The translations under genes and the position numbers were made by a program. The notes below the pieces were generated by a model. The model worked only from the letters and a program-made list of their open reading frames with translations. It made no database searches and was not told the origin of the DNA. From contig SSBO01000014.1 in the NCBI GenBank assembly GCA_005281725.1, forward strand, positions 418,789 through 482,788: a stretch of DNA of 64,000 nucleotides, given 5' to 3'. Below are positions 52,446 to 64,000 of this stretch, one piece after another (the stretch's first letter is position 1; each line of letters begins with the position of its first letter). This DNA is from Wuchereria bancrofti. Its lineage: Eukaryota; Nematoda; Chromadorea; Rhabditida; Onchocercidae.

Positions 52446-55400
52446 ATGAAATTTTTACTTATAACTGCTAATGTTGGATCATTATTTGAAGAGGTAACTT
52501 TTTTTTTTTTTTTTTTTAGTATTTTATTCTTTTTTTAATTATTATTTTGTATTAATAAATCAGTTATTTTTATTTCTTTCTTAATTTTATAGAAAATCCT
52601 CTCATCTTTTGTCAAAAATTATTTTATTACACCAATTTTATTAATTGAGAGTGGAAAAAAAGACGACAATTTGTGATAATTTAATTTGCATATATCAATT
52701 ATTAGTTATCATACATTTTCAGTCATGCCGAATACGTAATGCTTGGTTGGCAACTTTTACACAAGTAAATGTTTACTTTGTAAACAAAAATAGGCTTTTT
52801 TTTTTGATCGAAATAAACAAAAACAACTTTGCATTTAAGAAAAAAAAGAAAAAAAAACTCAGTAAATTCATGAGAATTATTTATTTTTAATTTTATCAAA
52901 GAATATTTGATCAAAATCGTCTCTTTCTTTTTTATTTTTCAAAGAAATACGGAAAAGTAATTAGGATCAAATGAGAGAGAAATGGAGGTGATTATTATTT
53001 ATTGTGAAGAAAAACTTATGTTGTTTTTCAAATAAATTTACAATAAAATGAAAAAACAAAAGAAAAAAAGAAATTCAAATAGGAAAGAAAATGTGTTAAT
53101 GGTTTAAAATCTACAGGATAATGGTTTTATTATTTCAAAAAAGATGAAAAATACTAGAAATTTGCAAAATTTCTCAGTGAAAATTACTTTAATCAGATTT
53201 GTAATTAAATTAAGTAATTTTTAAGTTTAAATTTCGTGATTAAATTTCATTTCTTATAAAAAATGATTCTTATCATTCCCAGTTCTCAAAACTATAAGTT
53301 AAACGAAATCCTAAAATATTGTTTAAAATAATTTCAAATTGTTTATGCTCTCCTGTAAATTGAATTGTATTATTTTGATATATTCGAAATAATGAATTAA
53401 AGATGAAAGAAAGATAAAAATATTTTCAAATGGAATAAATCACCATTCTATACATATGTTTATTGCTCAATAAGTGATTTTTTTTTTTTCAATTTCTATA
53501 AATATTAAAATTAATATTATAACAAAAAAAATTTTTTTTTTCTACTGAAATATAAATTTCAGGTTATCAAAGAAAGCAATGCACATTTTATTGCAATACA
53601 TATGCAAGAAGTTGGTGGAAAAAATTTTGAGGAATGTATCGGTCAAGTACCAACTTTTTTAAATCATATATCAGGTAGCATGCATGAAATGGGATATTCA
53701 ACTGGACGCGCTTACCTGGATCTTGAATTTGATTTACCTGAAAGTTACATTGTACGTTTCTGTTTTTTTTTTTTCTTTCTTTAAAAATGTTGTCAACAAT
53801 TTCTACTTTTAATAATAGTTAAATTTTTTTCTTTTTAAAGAAAAAGAATATTTTATAGTATGGTAATATTTCGCCTTCAAATTTTTGTAAAATTTCACAA
53901 TATGATAATGTTTTATAAAACTTTTCATAAAAAAAAAAATAATTATAAAATTTTGTCTTATGATATTCTATAATATAATAATATTTCATTTTCAAATTTT
54001 AGAAAAAAATTTAAAGAAAACTTTTATATTGTTTGTTTGTTTATTTTTCTATGTGATTTTAACAGAAATTATTGTTGTTATTAATTTTAACAAAAATTAT
54101 TATTGTAATGGAATTGTAATGGAAATAGTTGTATAATAAATATATGTAATGAAAATAATTATATAATAAATAAATAAATATATTTACAGGCGCTTGGTTC
54201 ACTATTTTTCATTAATGATGTGACATTACCGCGAATACGACAATATGACTTTGTGGGGAAGCAGTTTGTTAAATTGGAAAAAGTTTTCGAATCATATGAT
54301 CGTGGTTTACTGAAATGTCGAATGTTACGTAAAGCTAAATTTCCGAAAGATTTTTGGCCAACTGTTAAATGGGGTCGAAAAGGATATATGCATTGTCGAT
54401 TTCGTTTTGATCAGACGTTAATTTATTAACTATATAATTTTTATAATATCTTATTTTACTAAGTAAAATATAAATTTTTCTTTTTTTTTTTTTTTTTCTG
54501 GATCAATTTATAATTTTTGGAACTAATTCGAAATAATACTTAGATTATATTTGCAATTACTAATTTAATATATCAAAAAAGAAGAAAAAAAAAAGATGTA
54601 ATTTAAAGAGCTATTACAATATTAATATGACAATAATTGATAATGTAAGATAATTTTCGAAATTTTATATAAGTTAAAATTTTTTTTTCAGTATATACGA
54701 TTTTGTCAATGTACATTTATTTCATGATGAATCTAACATTGCGTTGATACATGAGGTTTCAATTTCATTTTATTAACTTTATAACATATATCTGAAAATA
54801 TAACTCCTGAAGAAATAAATAAATAAATAAATAAATAAGCACTTTTAATATATGTTTCAAAATAATTCGTATCATAAATTAGTATTTAATTAGAGAATGA
54901 GATTTTTGAAATTCAATTAATAAATTAGTTTATCGACAAATATATTCTAGGAGTAGCTGGAATTTCAAACTGTTCAATGAAAAATTATATCTAATGTGTA
55001 AAATTTGTACCATTGAATGAAAAGTAAAAGTATTTTATATCAAATTTTAAATTAATTTTAATTATTCAATGATTGTATTAATGAAATTTATTGTTGCAGA
55101 ATCCTTCACTTTATAGTGAAAATCGAAAACGAGCATTAAATTTCGTTTTGAACGAATTAAAACGGGTCAATGAAGATGATAAACATTCATATCCGCTTTT
55201 CTTATTTGGTGATTTGAATTTTCGACTCGATTTGCAATCATTTTTAAATGTATGTATTTGTATGAATAATATTTGAAGTTTCTTTTCTTTTCTTTTTTTT
55301 TCTGATGAAATTGATTTAAAATGATTCATTTTAACATGAATTTTTCTTTTTTTTTTACTCCTGAAATCATTTACAGTATCAATTGATTTAAATTATTCAT

Positions 55401-57264
55401 TGTAGAAATTTTTCATCTTAAATTTTATTAAAGATTATTTCTAGAATGTTTGCAAATGTAATCATTTTTATTCTTATTTTTACCTTAAAAATAATTTATT
55501 TTAAATTTTTATAAAAATTTTAAATGATAAATTTTTAGAAATGATTTACTCAAGAAAAGAACTGATTAAGTTGTTGTTTTCTTTATAGAATTTATCCTAA
55601 AAAATATATATATATAACTAACTTTTGTAATACAAAAACTTTTAAAAAAATCTGTTATCTGTTGATGCTACAATAGGTATGAATTTTTTCAAATTTTAAA
55701 GAACCAATTTTTATCCTAAAATATTATTTGCAGCGTATTACGGATGATACTGATTTACGAGAAGATTCAACAGAATCCACTCAATCAAGCATTTGTAGTA
55801 CCGATGGATGTGGTGATTTATTAACAGCTAGTTCACAACATACCAATGAGCTTAAACCATTAACAGATTTTAGACGAACTGTATCAGCAATTGAATTTCG
55901 CCGATCACCTGATAATTTCACCAGTGATATTTCAACCAGGTGAGTTAAAGGTATGAAATTTAGTTATCATAATTAATTATCTGTTTTAAATTCAAATATT
56001 TTAAAAAATTATCAATTGAAATATATGAATAGAAATTATCAATATAAATATTAACAATGAAATTATTATATAATTTCATAAATTTCATACTGTATAATAA
56101 ATCATACTTAATTATTATTTTATATTATAAAGAATGTTTAATCATTTGTAACATGCTATTATTTGCTTATTTTTATAAATGTATGGCATATGAAATTCTA
56201 AAAATATTTACGAAGAAATTGATATTGTATGAAAATTGATATAGTATAATATAGAAGTAAAATTCATTACTTTTTTAAATTTTGTATTGTTTTGAAATTA
56301 AAATTTTTTAAATTACAAAAAACATATTATTAGATTATTGATTTAGCTGCGTACTTCGAATTGAAAAGAAACTTTTCGATTATTTCAATCACAAACGATT
56401 GTTAAATGAATGGCAGGGTTATTTGGAAGATGATCGGGAAGCACACAATTTCCCATACTTACGTGAACTTAATATTAATTTTCCACCTACGTAAGTTTTA
56501 TTGTTAATTAAAACTATTTTTGAAATGATTTTCATTTCAATTCTAGCATTACACCATTTGACATTTTCCTTTTCCTCTCTCTCTCTCTCTCTCTCTTCCT
56601 TTTAATTTTCTATTCTTTTGTCTATTTTTTTTTTCGTTGTTTTGAAGAAAAAAAAAAAGCACTGTAGTATAGATGACGTAACGCTACACAATATTTCACG
56701 TAATGCAGCACCAAATACTTTTTCACGTAATCCATTTATCTGATCCAATAGTATACGTTGAACTTATTAGCATGTAAAATTAGTATAAAAAAATTTATTC
56801 ACATTTATAATTAATCAAAATTGTATTATTTTTCATTTCTAAAATTTTATATTTTTAGATATCCATGGAGTGAAAATCCGGATGAATCGGAATCTCTGAT
56901 GAAGACACGTGCGCCAGCATGGTGTGATCGTGTGCTAATGAATGCACGAGCATTAGAAATAGTTAAACGAGATAAATTTGCTAAATATGATAGTTTTGGA
57001 AAAGATGTATGCATGGGTGATCATAAGGTTAATGATATTTTCTCTGTCTTTTTTTCTTTTTCTTTTTTAAAATTATAATTTAATAAATTTTAAACTCTTT
57101 TGCTAAAATTATAATTTATGAAGTAATATGTAATAATTTAACATACTCTTATTTTTTTTTTTTATTGTAAACAACAAAATTTAAACTTTTTATTTTTAAA
57201 AATTTTATTTCTTAAATTATAAATATTTCAGCCAGTGATGTTATCATTCAGCGTGATTGTATGA
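52446..57264 (+). CDS. ipp-5: Type I inositol polyphosphate 5-phosphatase (INPP5A type)
   Basis: Ends calcium signalling by removing the 5-phosphate of Ins(1,4,5)P3 and Ins(1,3,4,5)P4. Exons 52446-52493, 52723-52764, 53563-53751, 54190-54416, 54692-54755, 55100-55249, 55734-55939, 56347-56490, 56859-57027 and 57232-57264 give 423 aa (human INPP5A 412). The N-terminus, LLITANVGSLFEE, matches the family. Catalytic motifs are all present: QEVGGKN (45-51), NVHLFHD (175-181), GDLNFRLD (227-234), PAWCDRVL (376-383) and GDHKPV (410-415). Residues about 241-309 form a Ser/Thr-rich region longer than the human one. The protein stops at SFSVIV, soon after the catalytic core, without the tail and CaaX farnesylation box of human INPP5A. 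The 42-base exon 2 is easily missed but restores the NAWLATFTQ segment. C. elegans IPP-5 acts in spermathecal IP3 signalling; the symbol rests on family identity. Confidence 0.95.
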
Positions 57265-59338
57265 ACAAAATGTGAAATGATTATTATGGATTACGATAAT
57301 ATCTTTATTCTGAGATCTGAATTAGCTGTGGATTATTTTACCTTTTTTTTTTTGCTTAAACGATTAACTAATTATATCAGGATTATCAACCTCAATATAA
57401 ACTTTTTTTTTTCTCTCTCTCTCTCTTTTTCTTTTTTTCGTTACTTTAAACTAGCATATAATCGAGTGAGAATTTTAACGTTCTTTCATTTTCATGATTT
57501 CATTTTTTAAATTTTTAGAAAATAAAAAAAAAAAAGGGAAAATAAAAACGTTTCAAATATGTTTATTCATATAAATATTAACTAATCACTGTTTTTTCTT
57601 TCTCTTTTTCTTCTTTTTTTTTTCTCTCTCTCTCCCTCTCAAATAATGAATATGTGATAATCACAGGTTATCAATAAAATGAACAACGCATTCTGACTTT
57701 TTTTTTTCCTTCATTTATTTATGTGATTGTTAAATCTTTTACATTGCTTGTTTGTTTTCTATCTGTAAAAGTAGTAGGTAGCACTTTGTAGTAATTATCA
57801 CCTAAGGCAAACCAGTCTTCAGTCATATTAGCTCTCTCTCTCCCTCCCTCTCTTTCTCTATCTCTCTCTCTCTCTTCTTTATTAATATTAGTTTATAGTA
57901 CTAAAAGTATGATATGCTTCATTTTTTTTTTCAACCCTCTAAACTTTTACTCGCATATTGGTATAATAAATTTATGATAATCATAAACTTTATTCTTTCT
58001 TCATTTGTTCTTTTTTTCCTCCAAATTGTTGTCTTTTTAAATACTCCATAATTTTAATTTCGCATTAATTTTTAATTCAAATATTATTGTTCATATTTAT
58101 ATGTCTTTCGGGTAGAAGCAAATATTTATTTATTTATTTATTTGATATAATTATATCAAATATCATTTGTTTGACATATGTCGGAAACAAATGTATGTGT
58201 GTGTGTGTTTTTTTTTTCGTTTTCTTTGTAGGGTTCATTGCAACAGAATTGAAATAAACAATTGTTTGAACTTTTTTTTTTAAATCTCAAACTTTAGCAA
58301 TTTTAAATTAAATAAATAATGTCGAATTGTTTTAAAGTATTCAAATATTTCGATTAAAACGAAACAAAAAAAGGAAGAAAGAGTTAACAGTTATAAAGGT
58401 TAGTAAAAAAAGTTTTTTTTTCTTGTTGTTGAATTTTTTCTTCGTTTTTTTTTTTTGAAATGAATTTCTCTACAAATTCATTAAGCTTTTTTTTTCGTTC
58501 CTTTTCTTTTTTTATTTTTCTACACTAATTTTGTTGAATGGGAAATTAATTCTGAAGCTAATTTGATTAATATTATTAAATTATTTATTGGACCCTTACA
58601 CCGTTCCATTCTTAGCACACGAAATTTGGTGTAAACATTTAAACTGGTCTACAAGTCCAATTATTTTATTAGTTATTATTTCTGTTTTTATTATTGTTAT
58701 TATTATCATTGTTGTTAATTGCAATTATTGTAATAATTATTATCAATTATTATTATTATTACTATCATTATTATTACTTATAATAATAATAATAATCATT
58801 TTGATCATTATTACTGTTTTATTATTGTCATCATTATCATTGCCATTAATTATTATTAATTACTATTATTATTAATTATTACTATTATTAATTATTGATA
58901 TTATTGACTATTTATTACTATTATTATTATTATTAATTATAATTGTTATCAAATTATTCAAGGGGAAAAACTAAGAATTTTTCGGATCAATGTAGATTAT
59001 TTTCTGCCTGCTACTTCTGTAATTTAATATATCCTAAATTGATATATCTTATTTAAAAATTGGTTATTTGAAATTTGAAAAAATTCATACCTATTGTAGC
59101 ATCAACAGACAACAGATATTTTTAAAAGTTTTTGGTGTTACAAAAGTAAGTTATATATATTAAGAAGAAAAAGATTGGTAAAATTCTTCGGACTATTTTA
59201 AAATTTTGAGGAAATTTTAACATTTTATCCTAATTAATAGCATATTTTCTTTTTTTTTTTAAATGCTTAACAATAATAGTAATTTTGAATTTCATTCCGA
59301 ATATGTAATAAATTATCTCCATCATTTATTCTCCTAAC
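57265..59338. other. Downstream region of the 5-phosphatase
   Basis: No gene seen. CT tracts at about 57411-57425, 57623-57640 and 57832-57876, and a long imperfect ATT/AAT region at about 58660-58950. A weak acceptor at 57666 could begin an alternative last exon (see findings). Confidence 0.5.
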
Positions 59339-59340
59339 TT

Positions 59341-59677
59341 TTTTTTTTCATATGTGCAAAAATTTTATTCATTTTATTTTCAAAAATTGTCACAAACAAA
59401 ATTTGATTCATGGTATCATAGCGATTTGTGTAAAACTTTCTTTTCTATCGGTTTTAGTTTTTCTTTTTTTTTTCGTTTTTTTAAAGATTGCATTTTTGTT
59501 TGCTTTTACTTACCGCATGCTTTCNNNNNNNNNNNTTTTTTTTCATATGTGCAAAAATTTTATTCATTTTATTTTCAAAAATTGTCACAAACAAAATTTG
59601 ATTCATGGTATCATAGCGATTTGTGTAAAACTTTCTTTTCTATCGGTTTTAGTTTTTCTTTTTTTTTTCGTTTTTTT
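59341..59677. repeat. Direct duplication of about 142 bp around an 11-N gap
   Basis: 59341-59482 and 59536-59677 are the same at an offset of 195, beginning with eight T then CATATGTGCAAAA. The left copy continues into unique sequence that stops at the gap; the right continues to a long poly-T. This is typical of two contig ends placed side by side without merging. Confidence 0.88.
59525..59535. other. Assembly gap of 11 N
   Basis: Eleven N within the duplicated contig ends described at 59341. Confidence 0.98.
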
Positions 59678-59698
59678 TTTTTTCATTCTTATCTTCTC

Positions 59699-59699
<1 letters not shown>

Positions 59700-59767
<68 letters not shown>
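59700..59767. repeat. Poly-T run of 68 bases
   Basis: Uninterrupted T after CTTATCTTCTCG. The length is probably not reliable, as it directly follows a contig join. Confidence 0.9.
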
Positions 59768-59768
<1 letters not shown>

Positions 59769-61241
59769 TTGTCTCATTGACACATTCATCATTGTTGGTA
59801 TTCAAAAACTACTCGAATTAGTAATCAACAATTTCCACTGATTAACGGTTGGTCCGCTAAGCTTTTTGATGTGTGAGAACCGGAAATTGTTTAAAAAAGA
59901 AAAAAAAAAAAACGAATCACATCTATGGTAGTGTCTAAATGGAATGTCTTCAACATACTAATACATATATTGTTTATTGCTGAAAAGATGAAAGCAACAT
60001 GTAACAAAAGGATAAAAAAGAAAAAAAAAATGGTAATTTGATATTTTTGAAATTAATTTTTGACAAATGTAAAAGAGATAAATAATGAAATAATTAGGAA
60101 GTGTTTATTGTAAGAATAAAAATTTTTAATTAATCTAGTATAGTTTAATTGTTAGAATAACTTTTCTTTTTTGTTTGTTTGTTTCATTACTAAATGAACT
60201 CTTTAAAGTGTTCAATTTTTCGAAATTAATTCTGTTATTTAATTTTTTTTTTTTTTTGAAATGATTTTCTTTCAGATGCATTTTTAATTAAAAAGAAAAG
60301 GAAAACAAAAAACAATGAATAATAATAATAATAATAATAATAATAGCTATTCTATAATTTCTTAATTATAACCATCGTTTTGTTTTGTTTTTCTCTCTCC
60401 CTCTCCCTCTTCCTGTCTGTCTGTCTCTTTCTCTTTCCTGTTTTGACTCATTTTCTAAGCTTAGTTTAATGCATTTACCTTTTAAATCATTTTTAGTTAT
60501 TGAATATTTAAAAATGACTTTTTTTTTCTTGTTTTAAATCGAAAGAAAACACTAATTTTTCATTTCTTTTAAATAAAAAAAAAAAAAAAGAATTAAATTG
60601 TTAATATTACCAAGGAGAAAATTATACAATTCCATATTAAAGAATAAGGATCATCTGGCACATCTTTTTACATTCAACGAAATGACAACAATGCCATATG
60701 TGAAGCGTATCAAAAATGTTTCCGCCTAAAAATTTCCGTGGCCATCCATATATCACGTGTCTCACTTATTACTTATTTGCATATCTTTTTTTTTTCTTCT
60801 TTTTTGATTTATATTATCTTTCTTTCTTTTTTTTTTTTTTTTCATCATTAATTTTCTTTATTGTTCAACTATTTTAATGGCATCCAAAAATGTATCATTT
60901 ATCACAATCAACAATTATTTCTTATCCATTCATTTATAATTGTTTCCTTCAGTCCCTGTCAACTGTCATTTATTATTATAATATGATGATATAAGTTGAA
61001 ATATTTCAGAATATATTTCTAATTTAATATTCATTATAGAAATGAGTGAGATAATTTGTTTTGTTTTTTTTTTGCTTTTCTTTCAGTGATAAAATAGAAT
61101 CAATTTGGATAATTTATTAATTAACTTAATAATTATGGTATATCTAAATATTTTAAAATAGATATTATTAGTATATTTAAATATTTGAAGATTTTCCATT
61201 TTTTTTTTCTCTTTCATTTGATTCATTTCATTGAGAAAATT
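59768..61241. other. Intergenic DNA, no gene seen
   Basis: AT-rich; an AAT microsatellite at about 60318-60345, CT and GTCT words at about 60390-60435. A slightly more complex patch at 60660-60770 shows no sustained coding frame. Confidence 0.5.
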
Positions 61242-61540
61242 TGAAATAAATCATTTATTAAAATTATTTTTATTGCAAATTTACAATCAAAGCAAAAAGT
61301 GAAAAAAAAAATAATTGGTTAAAATATACATATATATGAGTATTAAAATTCTATAATTTAATTATTGCTTGTATATATATATATATATATNTGAAATAAA
61401 TCATTTATTAAAATTATTTTTATTGCAAATTTACAATCAAAGCAAAAAGTGAAAAAAAAAATAATTGGTTAAAATATACATATATATGAGTATTAAAATT
61501 CTATAATTTAATTATTGCTTGTATATATATATATATATTA
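61242..61540. repeat. Direct duplication of about 149 bp around a single N
   Basis: 61242-61390 and 61392-61540 repeat TGAAATAAATCATTTATTAA and what follows, each ending in a TA run, with one N at 61391. Another unmerged overlap. Confidence 0.9.
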
Positions 61541-62868
61541 ATTTTTTAGGTAGAAATTAGTTTGCAACTAATTTCTTCCAATTTTTCATTTTTTTTTTCT
61601 CTTTCTTTTGTTCCTTACACAACCAATGAAATTTTTAAATAATTTATCAAAAAATTATCATTGTTATCTTTACAATTTAACAAAAATTTCATATCTCAAA
61701 ATTTTCATTTTGAATTATTTAAAACACATCTGGTAATATTGAGATTTTCTATTTCGAACAAAGAAATTATTCTTGCTCTCATTTTATCATTTGATCTAAA
61801 ATTTGAACAATAAAGAAAAGAAACAACTGAATACTTAATTAGTGTAGCAAAAAAAAAAAAATTAATTTACATATGGTAGAATGTTGAATGATAGATGTAT
61901 TATGAATCGTGATGAAAGTATAAATAAATCTAATATTCAGATAATTTATCCGTTATCATTCAATATTTATCAAAATATGATAAAATTATAGAAAACCTAA
62001 GTTTACACAGTTAATTATCATTCCGTTTTGATGATCGATAAAAATGATAATCGATGTAGTTCAAGGGCATTAATTAAACTAAAAAAAAATTTAATTTTCC
62101 TACAAAAATTGTAATATATTTGTTATTGCCAGAGAAAAAGAAGTAGTTCCATTTTGAAAAAAATACAAATTTAATTATTTCAATTAATTAATTAATCTCT
62201 TTCCATCATTCTTTTATCATACAACACTATTGCATAGCAATGATAGTATTAAAAAACTTTTGCAGATGGAATAGCAAAATTGCTAGAAAAAAAAAAAAAT
62301 GATTATCTTTCCCTAATCACTATGACATAAATTTTATAAAGTTTTTAAATTTCAATTGGAATTATGTAATTTTCCAAATTCGTACCATAAATTTACAAAA
62401 TATAAAATTTGCTTCAATTATACATATGACTTTATCGGTAAGATTATAAGAAGGAATACCTTTAAAATGATATCTGTTAGCATCAAATATAAGTTTGTAA
62501 TAATCATCCAGGATGATTCACTATCAATGCTAATCAAATTTTGAATGAAATTTGAAATAATTTATAAATTATACATTTAATACTAATCAAATAGTTTTTT
62601 CTTTTCTAGGAAAAAGAAGGGCTAACTTTAAAATTTGAAATAATATAAAAAATTTATACAAAAACGAAAATTGCAACCATAACAAAAATTTAAGTAAATG
62701 AAATAAAAAATCTTTTATATTAAAATTAATTCATCAATAAATGTATAAATTATAAATTTTATAACAAAGAAAGCAATAATAGCAAATTTTGATAAAATTA
62801 AATCAAAAAACAATTTGCATGATAACATATCAAGCGATAACCATTCCCACACCTATTCTACTACAAAG
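61541..62868. other. Intergenic AT-rich DNA
   Basis: No supported gene. A 62-codon frame at 62356-62544 has no splice context or recognisable content. Confidence 0.5.
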
Positions 62869-62970
62869 CAAATTATCGCCGTGTCCGAAATCTTACAAAT
62901 GCTATCAAGCTGAATACTTCAAATAATACTATTTCCGGTTCATCCGGACGGCAAAAATGCTGGGAAGATT
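62869..62970 (+). CDS. Exon-like island near the window end
   Basis: A patch of GC-richer sequence. After a weak acceptor (ACTACAAAG) it reads NYRRVRNLTNAIKLNTSNNT and then SGSSGRQKCWED before a GTATTT donor, entering and leaving in phase 1. The opposite strand is also open, with a TTCCCAG acceptor and HFCRPDEPEIVLFEVFSLIA. The two cannot both be coding. This may be the first exon-like sign of a gene lying mainly right of the window. Confidence 0.25.
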
Positions 62971-64000
62971 GTATTTCTTTTTTTTTTTTTATTTTCCTAC
63001 TTATATTAACGTATATTGAAGCTAAGAAAGCTGATTTTATGCAAAAAAAAAAAGTATGTATCAGAATTGAATTGTTAGAAGTGGATGATAATAATAATAA
63101 AAAAATAAAATAGATCGGAAAATTTTTAAATGAAAACATAAAGTCATTAAATTTTCATTTGCCTATCTTTTCATATTAATTAATTCGTGATTTCTTTCTT
63201 TTTTTTTCAATTTTCTTTGATTTTTGTTTGACATTCTTTACTTGATTAAAATACATTAGATAAATGGTTTGATAATTTCAAGAACAAAAAAAAATAAGAA
63301 AAATGATTATTGAAATATATTTTCATCTATTCATTTGGGTAATTTTACCCATTGTTATAATTTTAGTCGTTTAAACTCTTTTTCTCTTTTTGTCTTGATT
63401 TCGTGTAATTTTCCAACGAAACACCATTTTAGATATAAAAATTTGAAAATATACAAAAATTATAGCTGCACAATTTAGCTTCCGTTCAGATTTTTCCTTC
63501 AAATTGTCTTCAGTATCATTAATCTAATATTTTTTTTAAATTCTTTTTAATTTACAAAATAACAATTTAACATTCATAATAATTATGAATGTCAAAGAAA
63601 TCTCTAATTAATTTTTATTTTTTAGTTTTTACCTGTTAAATAATAAAATGTTTTATAATAAAAATTAATCACAATAATTGATAGCAATTGGTATTTGTAG
63701 GAAAAAAAATTTTTTTTCAATTTAGTTTTAGTTTTATCAACATTGCATTTCACTTGAATGCTTTTCGAAGTTGATTACCTGAATTGTTGTGCCATTTAAT
63801 TCATTTGGTAATTTATAAAAATCATTACATTTATGTAAACAAATAAAATATTGACAAATTGTTGTATTATTTTATAATATAAATTAGTCAATATAAATTT
63901 ATAATATAGATTCATTATATATACAAAAGAACCTTTTTTTTACAGCAAAATAAATCTAAAAATTACACATACAAAAAAAAAAGTGGAAAAAAAGAGAAAG
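62971..64000. other. AT-rich DNA to the window end
   Basis: No exon or repeat of note; homopolymer-rich. Confidence 0.45.

Noticed and set aside
55111..55329. Minus-strand frame of 72 codons
   Set aside because: It is the antisense of the 5-phosphatase exon that holds GDLNFRLD.
59352..59821. Open frames of 142 and 155 codons
   Set aside because: They run across an 11-N gap, the duplicated contig end and a 68-base poly-T, so they are artefacts.
60660..60770. More complex patch that might be a small RNA gene
   Set aside because: No cloverleaf, hairpin or coding frame could be drawn with confidence.

Overview
The window is nuclear DNA from a nematode, most likely a filarial or other spiruromorph species. 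Genes are cut into many small exons by short introns with nematode-style TTTTCAG or TTTNAG acceptors. The DNA is very AT-rich and full of homopolymers. Each recognisable product has a clear animal family, and one (a DAF-12/NHR-8/NHR-48-type nuclear receptor) is typical of nematodes. I saw no bacterial, viral or transposon genes, no tRNA or rRNA and no CRISPR. Every exon chain below was joined by hand from splice signals and reading phase; there is no transcript evidence.

Layout. 3-8710 (+): 3' part (29 exons, about 1277 codons) of an unrecognised coiled-coil, low-complexity protein that starts upstream of the window. 11365-19443 (-): complete 12-exon nuclear hormone receptor (516 aa), convergent with the first gene. 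21306-24300 (+): C-terminal 238 residues of a type II phosphatidylinositol 4-kinase, its 5' part lost at an 11-N gap. 26.3-36.8 kb: gene-poor, simple-sequence DNA. 37320-41383 (+): complete 9-exon syndapin/PACSIN (480 aa). 41.4-52.4 kb: mostly gene-free, with a few weak exon-like islands. 52446-57264 (+): complete 10-exon type I inositol polyphosphate 5-phosphatase (INPP5A/IPP-5 type, 423 aa). 57.3-64 kb: simple sequence and assembly breaks.

Three of the five genes touch phosphoinositide or membrane-traffic biology: PI4K2 makes PtdIns4P, syndapin binds and bends acidic membranes, and INPP5A removes the 5-phosphate of Ins(1,4,5)P3. They do not look like an operon, since kilobases of simple sequence separate them. 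As I remember them, the C. elegans counterparts of PI4K2 (ZC8.6), sdpn-1, ipp-5 and both daf-12 and nhr-48 are all X-linked. The cluster may therefore be a remnant of the ancestral X linkage group. The first gene lies in visibly GC-richer sequence, and base composition changes at about 11.2 kb.

The assembly needs care. At least six places carry exact or near-exact direct duplications abutting a single N, an 11-N gap or a homopolymer. They duplicate receptor exons and the last PI4K2 exon and look like unmerged contig overlaps. A degraded copy of sequence from 49.36 kb also sits just after the gap at 21.07 kb. I found no convincing new biological system. The points most worth following are the cysteine cluster in the receptor hinge, the missing C-terminal CaaX box of the 5-phosphatase, the composition boundary, and several exon-like islands.
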